NCBI GenBank assembly: GCA_947382625.1
Contig: CANDAG010000003.1
Coordinates: 1 to 64,000, forward strand
Reading direction: 5' to 3'
From: an uncultured Lachnospiraceae bacterium
GTDB lineage: Bacteria; Bacillota; Clostridia; Lachnospirales; Lachnospiraceae
Length of the DNA stretch: 64,000 bases
The position numbers were made by a program, and so were the translations under genes. Shown one piece after another: positions 1 to 6,520 of this stretch. Under the pieces are notes generated by a model. The model saw only the letters and a program-made list of their open reading frames with translations, did no database searches and was not told where the DNA came from. Each line of letters opens with the position of its first letter. Positions within the stretch are counted from its first letter, which is position 1.

Positions 1-41
1 TTAAACTTTTTTTGTTCATTTTTCGCAGAAAAATTTTGCAC
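1..41 (-). CDS. uvrB: UvrB, 5' end only (gene continues left of the window)
   Basis: First 13 codons of the excinuclease ABC subunit B, the helicase-like damage-verification subunit of nucleotide excision repair. The minus-strand GTG at 41-39 follows a strong GGAGGTGGC ribosome binding site at 47-55 and opens with [13 protein letters not shown]. The same start and site recur at 3236, where about 100 UvrB residues can be read, and this is what identifies the fragment. This copy is presumably the functional gene, because the copy at 2937-3236 is truncated. The remainder lies outside the window, so integrity cannot be checked. Confidence 0.8.
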   Translation of the reverse strand, partial: MQNFSAKNEQKKF

Positions 42-65
42 TAAAAGCCACCTCCGAAATCCATA

Positions 66-270
66 GTTAAAAGTTCGACTATTGGCACAAAATTCGCCGA
101 GGCACATCTTCCGTTTTTCAAAAAATGGCCTCACGACGAATTTTGTTATCTAAATCTGTTTTTTACAGATTGGATAAACGTAATAAAACTGACGTGTACT
201 TGATAACACCAAATATACAAAAGAACATTAGATTTAGGTATCTTTCATCCGGTGCAAAAGCAGTTCTGAT
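66..270. mobile_element. 205-bp MITE-like insertion in the uvrB leader
   Basis: Comparing the two uvrB upstream regions, the left copy carries 205 bp that the right copy (around 3260) lacks. The extra block is bounded by TA at 64-65 and TA at 271-272, and the right copy has a single TA at that point. This is the pattern left by an element that duplicates a TA target. The block contains an interrupted stem (ACAAAATTCG at 87-96 with CGAATTTTGT at 137-146; GAGGC at 99-103 with GCCTC at 128-132) and a second hairpin (AATCTGT 153-159, ACAGATT 165-171). Clear long terminal inverted repeats are not obvious and there is no ORF, so a simple deletion from the other copy cannot be excluded. Confidence 0.45.
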
Positions 271-320
271 TATATCATACCGATTTTAATTTGTACAGTG
301 CTTTTCAGAACATTTGTTCT
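269..320 (-). promoter_or_regulatory. uvrB promoter with LexA (SOS) box, left copy
   Basis: AGAACATTTGTTCT at 307-320 is a near-perfect Gram-positive LexA box (GAAC-N4-GTTC), expected for uvrB. On the minus strand a -35-like TGTACA (292-297) and -10 TATAAT (269-274) are separated by 17 bp. The last two bases of the -10 come from the inserted block described at 66-270. In the right copy the same hexamer reads TATATG. Confidence 0.7.
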
Positions 321-427
321 TTTCCATTTGTTAACACCTCTTATAAAGCATCACAACTTAAATGAAAAACTATGTGGTCCGGAATTTCACACAGTCAGAA
401 TGAGAGTTTTTATTTTTTGTATAGATT

Positions 428-455
428 TTGTACCGGTATGCTTGTAAGATATAAA
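428..455 (+). promoter_or_regulatory. Candidate promoter for the HD-domain gene
   Basis: TTGTAC (428-433), 16-bp spacer, TATAAA (450-455), about 120 bp upstream of the start at 573. No other gene lies between. Confidence 0.45.
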
Positions 456-540
456 AAGTGTTCCGTCAGGTAATCCACCTGTGGAAAGTTTTTGACAGAA
501 GGAAAAAGCCGGCGCCATTGATGAGGGTCGGCGAGAATGA

Positions 541-556
541 TATTCTAATTAGAATA
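541..556. promoter_or_regulatory. Perfect 16-bp palindrome in the HD gene leader
   Basis: TATTCTAATTAGAATA is a perfect inverted repeat lying between the candidate promoter and the ribosome binding site of the gene at 573. It could be an operator for a dimeric repressor. It resembles no box I can name with confidence. Confidence 0.4.
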
Positions 557-572
557 GGAAAGAGGAAGCCAA

Positions 573-1241
573 ATGAAAAAAACAACTTACAAATTGTTGG
601 AAGATTATATGAAATCCTGTATGGAGGACAGTGCTCATGACAAAGAGCATATTTACCGGGTTTTGTATAATGCACTTGCTATTGCGGATACAGAGAAAGG
701 TGTGGATTATGAGGTTTTGATCGCCGCATGCCTACTGCATGATATCGGAAGAGGGGAACAGTTTGCGAATCCAAATCTGGATCACGCAGAGGTGGGAGCC
801 CAGAAGGCCTATCGCTTTTTACGGGATAATCATTTTTCGGAAGAAATGGCTGGCAAAATCCGTGATTGCATTCGTTCCCACAGATTTCGGAATGACTGCC
901 TGCCGGAAAGTATCGAGGCAAAGATTTTGTTCGATGCGGACAAAATTGATGTGTCCGGAGCAATTGGCATTGCCAGAACTCTGATTTACAAAGGGCAGGT
1001 ATCAGAGCCTCTGTATTCTCTGATGCCGGATGGAACTGTCTCTGATGACGCTCCGTCTTTTTTTCACGAATACAAATACAAGCTGGAAAATATATACAAC
1101 CATTTTTATACGGAAAAGGGATCGCTGATCGCCAGGGAACGCCAATCGGCGGCTGTCAGCTTTTATCAGGATATTTTCCGTGAAGTCAGCGAAACCTGCC
1201 GGGATGGTGCAGAAAGGCTGGAAAAAAGAGTGGGGGAGTAA
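573..1241 (+). CDS. HD-domain phosphohydrolase
   Basis: A 222-residue soluble protein of the HD superfamily (YedJ-like), which are metal-dependent phosphohydrolases, often acting on nucleotides. The metal ligands are visible: H22/H26 in the first helix, the HD pair H56-D57 in LLHDIG, and D121/D123 in LFDADKID. Length is normal for the family. The ATG at 573 is preceded by the purine-rich GGAAAGAGGAAG. It stands alone on the plus strand between uvrB and a minus-strand toxin-antitoxin stretch, inside the segment bracketed by the duplicated uvrB ends. It may therefore be cargo of that segment. The substrate cannot be told from sequence. Confidence 0.85.
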   Translation: MKKTTYKLLEDYMKSCMEDSAHDKEHIYRVLYNALAIADTEKGVDYEVLIAACLLHDIGRGEQFANPNLDHAEVGAQKAYRFLRDNHFSEEMAGKIRDCIRSHRFRNDCLPESIEAKILFDADKIDVSGAIGIARTLIYKGQVSEPLYSLMPDGTVSDDAPSFFHEYKYKLENIYNHFYTEKGSLIARERQSAAVSFYQDIFREVSETCRDGAERLEKRVGE

Positions 1242-1255
1242 TCTTACTCCCCACT
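1222..1255 (-). terminator. Minus-strand terminator overlapping the HD gene 3' end
   Basis: AGTGGGG (1229-1235) pairs with CCCCACT (1249-1255), extended by AGTA/TACT inside. On the minus strand the hairpin is followed by a T-run (complement of 1222-1227). It would end transcripts coming from the SCP2/toxin-antitoxin stretch to its right. Confidence 0.6.
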
Positions 1256-1279
1256 GATTTCATGCAAAACATAACAAGC

Positions 1280-1512
1280 TTACTTAATCATATTCTTTAA
1301 TAGCAAAGCTTTTTCAATACTCCCATCTACTTTCAGCCTCCCTAATGTAAATGCAGCAACTGGGTCTGTTTTCCCTGAAGTAATCTTAAGCAGCACATCC
1401 GCCTTACAGGTAAACAGCGCATCTCTGTCATAATACTCATATGGCTCAATCGACAATTGGCCATCTTTTACTTCTGCATAAAACGCGCCGGTGCCCTCAC
1501 CGACAATATTTT
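1280..1512 (-). pseudogene. SCP2 sterol-carrier domain gene, 5'-truncated remnant
   Basis: Read on the minus strand to a TAA at 1282-1280, about 77 codons encode the C-terminal two thirds of a small SCP2-family lipid-binding domain. Typical features are GEGTGAFYAEVKDG, EPYEYYDRDALFTC and DPVAAFTLGRLKVDG. No start codon or N-terminal part is present: the frame runs back into a TGA at about 1537, inside the adjacent PIN-domain fragment. The gene was therefore cut by recombination. SCP2 minidomains of this type bind lipids; the fragment is unlikely to function. Confidence 0.65.
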
Positions 1513-1517
1513 CGCAT

Positions 1518-1736
1518 CTATTTACTTTTTTCCATCAATTCACAAAACTTTTCCGGCGTGATTGCCTTCGTCTCCGCTATTTCAAAATCCTTCTCATTTC
1601 TCGTCACAATATAGTCTGCCGCTACGCTGACAGCACATCTGTCCTGCAGGCAGTCCTTAAAGTCAGAATTTTCTATTGCCTGAACCACTTCTTCCCGATC
1701 TGCCCCCACAACGGTAAGTACCTTGCATATATTCAA
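1518..1736 (-). pseudogene. PIN-domain toxin, C-terminal fragment
   Basis: 72 codons matching the C-terminal half of a PIN-type ribonuclease toxin (ADYIVTRNEKDF, then ITPEKFCELM). The N-terminal half with the first catalytic Asp (DTN motif) is absent. The region around SDFKDCLQDRC also appears to lack the short acidic DFED-like stretch seen in relatives. The only start is a TTG overlapping the end of the upstream antitoxin-like frame. It is most simply a deleted toxin, fused by an internal deletion to the remains of its partner. Confidence 0.6.
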
Positions 1737-1987
1737 TATCTGGCTTCTTCCAATTCTCTGTCAGGATCAAAATCTGCAGGAAAAGTAAACTCTTTCCTCA
1801 ATTCTTCCATTCTCATAAGCGCTTTCTTCTTGTCAGATAATGGCTCTTGCAAATCCATTCTGCCGGCATCAGGATTTCCTATCTTTACAGACCGGACATA
1901 CGCCCTGATAATCTCCAGTAATGGCTCTCTATATGCTTCGCCTATCCCAGACACAGATTTAAGCACCTGAATTTCCCATGTAGACAT
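1733..1987 (-). CDS. Antitoxin-like protein of a decayed PIN toxin module
   Basis: About 84 residues. The C-terminal portion (ALMRMEELRKEF, PADFDPDRELEEARY) resembles the toxin-wrapping tail of antitoxins that precede PIN-domain toxins. The ATG at 1987 is preferred over an in-frame ATG four codons earlier, because AAAGGTGG lies about 8 nt upstream of it. The reading frame stops where the usual EARYEKYG continuation would be expected, right at the junction with the truncated toxin. It may still be translated, but its partner is broken. Confidence 0.45.
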   Translation of the reverse strand: MSTWEIQVLKSVSGIGEAYREPLLEIIRAYVRSVKIGNPDAGRMDLQEPLSDKKKALMRMEELRKEFTFPADFDPDRELEEARY

Positions 1988-2014
1988 CTTCCATACCACC
2001 TTTTAAAACATTCC

Positions 2015-2398
2015 TTACCATATCGCATCCACACTATACTTAGGGATAATAGAATCTCTGGTTACAATAGTCAGATTTTCCACAAGTGCTTGCGAAATAA
2101 TCAGCCTATCAAACGGATCACCATGAATATGTGGCAGATTTGCTATCTGATCAAGATGCAGTGGATTTATAGCCAACAATTCAATTTTATATTTTAAGCA
2201 TATTCCGGCAATCTCTTCTATTGAATTCTTTATTTCCAGTTTGCCTATACTGGATTTTATTGCAATTTCCCAAAGCGAAACAATGCTTACATATATCTGG
2301 TTCTGCTCATTATACACGATATCCAGAGCAGCCTCTGATAACTGCTCCGGACTATATAAATAAAAGATAAGCGCATTCGTATCTAATATATATTTCAT
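2015..2398 (-). CDS. VapC-type PIN-domain toxin
   Basis: 127-residue ribonuclease toxin of a type II toxin-antitoxin module, acting in the cytoplasm and typically cleaving RNA. The PIN acidic residues are all present: D6 in LDTN, E44 in SLWEIA, D94/D97 in HGDPFDRLI and D115 in VTRD, the pattern of the Sll0205-like PIN subgroup. I chose the ATG at 2398, seven codons inside the longest frame. It overlaps the antitoxin stop by one base (TGATG), as expected for a coupled pair, and has AAGGGG upstream. Unlike the module to its left, this one looks complete. Confidence 0.85.
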   Translation of the reverse strand: MKYILDTNALIFYLYSPEQLSEAALDIVYNEQNQIYVSIVSLWEIAIKSSIGKLEIKNSIEEIAGICLKYKIELLAINPLHLDQIANLPHIHGDPFDRLIISQALVENLTIVTRDSIIPKYSVDAIW

Positions 2399-2628
2399 CA
2401 CATATACCCCTTGAAGCAATCCGGAGTTTCATCAAAGTCATCCGCCATAAAAACAAGCCCTCCGGCCAATGGGCCAAGCTTTCTTCCGGAGCTTTTGTTC
2501 ACAGGATCTGTTTCGGATTTATTACCAGTCAACCCTTCAATGCCTTCAAGCAACTGTAATACATAATATACTTTATCTTCGGACATATGGCTGATAATAT
2601 CAATCGCTCTTTCTTTCGCAATTGTCAT
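2398..2628 (-). CDS. Antitoxin of the PIN toxin module
   Basis: 76-residue protein immediately upstream of, and translationally coupled to, the PIN toxin at 2015-2398. The C-terminal sequence LAGGLVFMADDFDETPDCF is the acidic tail that antitoxins of this class use to occupy the toxin active site. The N-terminal half is helical (AKERAIDIISHMSEDKVYYV) and probably dimerises or binds the operator. Antitoxins of this kind usually autorepress their operon; no clear operator palindrome was seen upstream. Confidence 0.75.
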   Translation of the reverse strand: MTIAKERAIDIISHMSEDKVYYVLQLLEGIEGLTGNKSETDPVNKSSGRKLGPLAGGLVFMADDFDETPDCFKGYM

Positions 2629-2936
2629 AATATTAATATCCTTCCTGTTTACGAAGTTTTATACTCATTTATTTTTACAATGCCATTGCCAATTTTTTGC
2701 AGTCAATCGCCCTATATTTATTATACCACGATTCCATACATCTGACACCTTGAAAGTTATCATTTCCCCACCAGAATCACTGCGTCAAATTTGGATCACT
2801 TCCGTTACGAATCCTGTTCACTGTTATGCCAAATCCACATCGTCCATTTACACTTTCAGAGTCCTTTTTAATACTATATATTGATTTTATCTTAAACTTA
2901 AATCTATATATTGTGTCTCCAAAAAATATCTATATA
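2629..2936. other. Gene-free spacer with a 27-bp dispersed repeat
   Basis: No convincing gene on either strand. At 2810-2836 a stretch beginning AATCCTGTTCACTG matches 11882-11908 with about four mismatches. The right edge, about 2940, is the point at which the truncated uvrB copy abruptly begins. Confidence 0.5.
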
Positions 2937-3236
2937 CTAGGAGACAAAATATTCAACGGCATTCTCCGGAAAATATTCTTTGAACTCACCATACAATTGG
3001 CCTGCCAGGGTTTTATTGTGCGCTATGACCAAAATGGGCTTGTTTAACGCCGCTATGACATTCGCCATGGTAAATGTCTTTCCGGAACCTGTTACCCCCA
3101 GCAAAGTCTGGAATTGGTTGCCTTCCTTGAAGCCTTTGACTAAGGCTTCTATGGCTGCGGGCTGGTCGCCGGTGGGTTGGTATTCAGAATGAAGTTTAAA
3201 CTTTTTTTGTTCATTTTTCGCAGAAAAATTTTGCAC
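2937..3236 (-). pseudogene. uvrB: Truncated duplicate of the uvrB 5' end
   Basis: Minus-strand GTG at 3236 with the same GGAGGTGGC site and first 13 codons as the true uvrB at position 41. It continues through the UvrB N-terminal motor domain: [14 protein letters not shown], the Walker A GVTGSGKT and [18 protein letters not shown]. It stops one codon after EYFVS, at a TAG (2939-2937) that is not part of uvrB, so homology ends at about residue 99 of some 660. The fragment cannot make a functional protein. It could yield a dominant fragment if expressed, since it keeps a LexA box and ribosome binding site. Confidence 0.9.
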
Positions 3237-3259
3237 TAAAAGCCACCTCCATAAATCCA

Positions 3260-3309
3260 TATATCATACCGATTTTAATTTGTACAGTGCTTTTTAGAAC
3301 ATTTGTTCT
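3260..3309 (-). promoter_or_regulatory. Second copy of the uvrB LexA box and promoter
   Basis: AGAACATTTGTTCT (3296-3309) and the adjoining sequence down to about 3260 repeat 271-320 almost exactly. This copy lacks the 205-bp insertion, so the promoter sits directly before the ribosome binding site at 3242-3250. The -10 equivalent reads TATATG. Confidence 0.65.
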
Positions 3310-3544
3310 CCATTCTGTTTATTTATATCTCTCATGAAAAAGTCACATACAAAGAAGATATCCGAATTGACAGGTTTTATAGTGACATGTACAATAATTT
3401 TAGAATCAAACGAAGGATTTGTTCCCAGAAAGTACATAAAGATACGATGGACATTAATAAACTTAACAACATTTGAATACGAAAAAAGAATGGCGTTTAT
3501 TGCATATATGGATACCACTGAAATCGATGCCCGGAGGGACTTAT

Positions 3545-3640
3545 ATGATTGATTTTATTGTAAATACACTTGCGGAAATTGCTGATTTTTTCATCAATTT
3601 GGGAGTAGACAAAATAATTGATAAGTTCATAAAGAAATAA
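3545..3640 (+). CDS. 31-residue hydrophobic peptide
   Basis: ATG at 3545, five bases after a clean GGAGGGA site, opens a 31-codon frame ending at TAA 3640. The product is one continuous hydrophobic or amphipathic helix (IDFIVNTLAEIADFFINLG) with a lysine-rich end (DKIIDKFIKK). This composition suits a small membrane-associated peptide, like type I toxins or leader peptides. It precedes the 144-aa gene by 63 bp and may share a transcript with it. No family was recognised. Confidence 0.5.
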   Translation: MIDFIVNTLAEIADFFINLGVDKIIDKFIKK

Positions 3641-3703
3641 AAAGCTTTCAGTTTTTGCACGGCCTGAAAAAATAAAAATCAGTATTTATTCGGAGCAATT
3701 ATA

Positions 3704-4138
3704 GTGAGAATAACAAATTTGTTTAAAAGAAAAAGAGACATAAAAAGCACTAACATGATACAGGTTAATCGTGACAGCGTATGTATGGCCGATGACTGTA
3801 ATTCTCATGAGGAAAATATGATTTTACCTGAAAATACACGGTTATCAGAGTTGCTGCAACGTCTTGCCCGTTATGTTCCCTCAATGGAAAATGTTATATG
3901 GGCGGTACGTTCAGATGCCGGCATGTGTGGATATATTATCACAGATTCTGATGCCAGTGCTTCATTTGAGTTATGCGGCATGGATATACCTGTAAAAGAA
4001 ATGAACATCAACAAAATCATGTGCAGATACTACTATCCTTCAATCTTCTCCTGGACGGATGGGCAGACCGGAAATCGGATTGAAAAATATCCAGAATGCA
4101 GCACATTTCTTGAAAAGGTTAAAAAGGATAATGAATAA
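3704..4138 (+). CDS. Uncharacterised 144-residue protein, left copy
   Basis: GTG start at 3704 with GGAG about 9 nt upstream. The N-terminus is basic (RITNLFKRKRDIK). Residues 45-140 form a compact acidic/aromatic domain with RLARYVPSMENVIWAV, GYIITDSDASASFELCG and CRYYYPSIFSWTDGQ. There is no signal peptide or membrane segment, and I do not recognise the family. Codons from about 40 onward, and the start of the following small gene, are repeated with few changes at 11294-11645 on the far side of the CBASS operon. In the right copy the following gene (40 aa) is intact; here its start at 4146 is kept, but the frame is lost after about nine codons. Confidence 0.65.
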   Translation: MRITNLFKRKRDIKSTNMIQVNRDSVCMADDCNSHEENMILPENTRLSELLQRLARYVPSMENVIWAVRSDAGMCGYIITDSDASASFELCGMDIPVKEMNINKIMCRYYYPSIFSWTDGQTGNRIEKYPECSTFLEKVKKDNE

Positions 4139-4173
4139 CAAAGAGATGATGTTCGCTTGGAATGCCTCAAAAA
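3822..4173 (+). repeat. 352-bp direct repeat, left copy
   Basis: Near-identical to 11294-11645, a constant offset of 7472 bp. It covers the last 104 codons of the 144-aa gene and the first codons of the 40-aa gene downstream. The two copies bracket the whole RloAB-CBASS operon. Confidence 0.9.
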
Positions 4174-4284
4174 TATTTACCATACAGCTTACTGCTCAAG
4201 CGGCTTACCCGTTTCTTTTTTATGTTTGCCAAATCATAAAGATACAGCTTGTCATATATTTATTTCAAACGCTTTTCCTTCTCA

Positions 4285-4788
4285 TTATTTCTCTACATAA
4301 TAATAAATATGATCGTTTTTGAATATAGACAGATTTATAACCTGACTTTTGGCAACTTCCCCCAAAACCATAAGAATTGGTTCTTTACAATTAAAGTTTT
4401 TATCCTGGGCTATTTTTTTCATCTGTGCTATATCTGCAGCGCTTGGATTTGGACTTGCCCCTGGATGTAAATGCCACTCACCTAAATAATATTCGTTCTG
4501 TTCTTTCCAATGTTGCCGTAATAGACTCTTTAATCCTTTTATGCCTCTGTAAAATCTAAACCTGTCAGCCTTAGAATCTTCAGGAGGCTTTGTACATTCT
4601 GTTATAACAGCATTTTGGCAATCAGCATCATAATGTCCAATAATTATGCCACCCGTTTCCAACTTATTCTTATTATCTGCAATGATTGACAACAACCTAT
4701 GATATGCTGCATCTTCTATAAAAATCTTTGACTTAAGTTCTATATTTTCATATTCTTTCATATCCAGCAAATAAACCATCCATTCCAT
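4285..4788 (-). CDS. cap3: Cap3, JAB/MPN-family isopeptidase of type II CBASS
   Basis: 167-residue JAMM metalloprotease. In type II CBASS, Cap3 removes the CD-NTase from the targets to which Cap2 has joined it, limiting activation. The zinc-site signature is complete: E44 (LETGG), H106 and H108 in EWHLHPG, S116 and D119 in PNPSAAD. The frame overlaps the end of cap2 by 41 nt if the first ATG (4788) is used, or by 14 nt from a second ATG at 4761; neither has a strong ribosome binding site, so translational coupling is likely. It is the last gene of the operon; no clear terminator follows. Confidence 0.9.
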   Translation of the reverse strand: MEWMVYLLDMKEYENIELKSKIFIEDAAYHRLLSIIADNKNKLETGGIIIGHYDADCQNAVITECTKPPEDSKADRFRFYRGIKGLKSLLRQHWKEQNEYYLGEWHLHPGASPNPSAADIAQMKKIAQDKNFNCKEPILMVLGEVAKSQVINLSIFKNDHIYYYVEK

Positions 4789-6520
4789 ATTTTTTTTGAA
4801 GGATATAATTATGCGAGCCTTCCTCTCCTCTGGCTATGAGCTGAATAAGCATCTCCACTGCAGATGTCGCTGCTAAATACATATCACAACCAAGTGCAGG
4901 AAAAACAGGATTCCAGCATCCAATACCATCCCACGGCAACCCATCTGCCAACATTTGTTCTTTATCCTGTTGTGTTAATTTTTCCAAACGGCTATCAAAC
5001 ACTGAACTATTAAAGTATTTCCCCTTATAGTATATAAAATACATCCTTTCCGCCTTATAGCCTACAGATACCGAAACAAAAGTTTTTCTTGCACTAATCT
5101 GTGATAACAGATTTATAATAGAATCTTTTGCTGTGCAATCTATAACCACATCATATGTGTTTAAGCAACTCAAATTATCGGTTGATAAATATTCCGTTAA
5201 AGCTTCCGCCTGTACATGACTATTGACTTCCTCTAAATGTTCCTGCAATGCAGCAGCCTTATTTTGATGCAGATTTCTAATGGATAAAGTATGTCTTGCA
5301 AGATTTCCTACTGCCAAACTATCTCCGTCTATAAGCAGAATTTTCCAAACTCCTGAACGTACAAGTAATTCTGCGATAATAGAGCCAATAGCGCCTACTC
5401 CGATTATCGCAAACTTCTTACTGGTTATTTCTCTATGAAACATTCCTCTATTCAATATCTGTTTCTGATTCCAGTTCTCTGAAAGACACCACTCTATTAG
5501 TTGATTATCTTTAAGAACCTTTAAGGAATCCCTATAGTGCCAGCCAGCCTCGTTTGCCCGAAATCCCTTTTGCGTTTTGTTGTGATGCGAAAGGATTGGA
5601 AGCATCCATGCCCACCAATGATAGTTTTCGGCCTCTCCTCCAAATTGTTTCGGAATAGGAAATCCAATTAAAAGTATATGCCGCTTACCATCCCTTATCT
5701 TATCCAAAAGACGTACAAAGTCTATATCCCATGACAGATTACTTTTTTCAAGTACCTCCTTCAGCTCTGCAACCGTATTTGGCGCTTGCCATCTGTTGAT
5801 GACTGGCACACGATCCAGCATGAGCCAAACTCCTTCATATAAATCTTTGTCATTTTTGCAAACATATCCGCCCCACACATTCTGAACACATAAGTTCCCT
5901 TTTTCATCCCAAAATGAATCAACAAAATACTGACTGTTTCCTTGGTAATACATCTTAAATATTCCCGATTTTGCTCCTGCATCTTCCCATTGCATAAAAG
6001 AAACACAATCTTCATCGAAAATTATTTGTGTCTTCTTTAATTCATTTACATCTGGTAATTCAAAATTGTCCTGTGTAGAAACTAAATTGTCATTCTCTGC
6101 CTTATCTATCCACTCCAAAAGCCGTATGACATTCCACTTTATTCTACCTGCTGCCTCAAGCGGTTCACTATTTATATCTGCCACAGATTCCAAAGGATCT
6201 TTAAGGCAAACATCTCCCTCTCTCCATAATCCATTTTCTGAAATCAGCCCATTATTAGATTGGTGATAAAATGTATCCGCAACTCCTCCAATCACAGAAG
6301 GGAATATTTTCACTTTTCCATAAGGAAAAATGTCCTCAAGCGTTATGTACCATACAGTCTCCTTGGGAATATTTCGCCCTACAAAGTTATGGTGTGCCTT
6401 AATACCCAAATACCATACTGAATCATTTTCATCCCATGCCAGATCCGTTATTAGCTCTACTTGACTAAATTCATCAATACAACGTCTACTTTCCAGCAAT
6501 ATTTCAGATGGTTTTTTCAA
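4748..6520 (-). CDS. cap2: Cap2, E1-E2 fusion ligase of type II CBASS
   Basis: 590-residue fusion of an E2-like domain (about 1-150, catalytic Cys candidate C105 in EGDVCLKDP), a linker, and an E1/ThiF adenylation domain (about 365-590). The latter has GVGAIGS at 374-380, LLIDGDSL for ATP, and the likely E1 cysteine C535 in GIGCWNPVFPA. Known Cap2 proteins adenylate the C-terminus of the partner CD-NTase and attach it to cellular targets, raising second-messenger output. The start is TTG at 6520, overlapping the CD-NTase stop (TTGA), with GGAGGAAGA placed inside the preceding gene. Both catalytic cysteines being present argues for an active enzyme. Confidence 0.92.
   Translation of the reverse strand: MKKPSEILLESRRCIDEFSQVELITDLAWDENDSVWYLGIKAHHNFVGRNIPKETVWYITLEDIFPYGKVKIFPSVIGGVADTFYHQSNNGLISENGLWREGDVCLKDPLESVADINSEPLEAAGRIKWNVIRLLEWIDKAENDNLVSTQDNFELPDVNELKKTQIIFDEDCVSFMQWEDAGAKSGIFKMYYQGNSQYFVDSFWDEKGNLCVQNVWGGYVCKNDKDLYEGVWLMLDRVPVINRWQAPNTVAELKEVLEKSNLSWDIDFVRLLDKIRDGKRHILLIGFPIPKQFGGEAENYHWWAWMLPILSHHNKTQKGFRANEAGWHYRDSLKVLKDNQLIEWCLSENWNQKQILNRGMFHREITSKKFAIIGVGAIGSIIAELLVRSGVWKILLIDGDSLAVGNLARHTLSIRNLHQNKAAALQEHLEEVNSHVQAEALTEYLSTDNLSCLNTYDVVIDCTAKDSIINLLSQISARKTFVSVSVGYKAERMYFIYYKGKYFNSSVFDSRLEKLTQQDKEQMLADGLPWDGIGCWNPVFPALGCDMYLAATSAVEMLIQLIARGEEGSHNYILQKKYGMDGLFAGYERI

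Noticed and set aside
2826-3047. 73-codon plus-strand frame
   Set aside because: Half of it is antisense to the uvrB fragment, the rest is AT-rich spacer.
3334-3552. 72-codon plus-strand frame (starts at an ATG in the LexA-box region)
   Set aside because: No ribosome binding site, unlike any protein I know, and its end overlaps the better-supported 31-aa gene at 3545.
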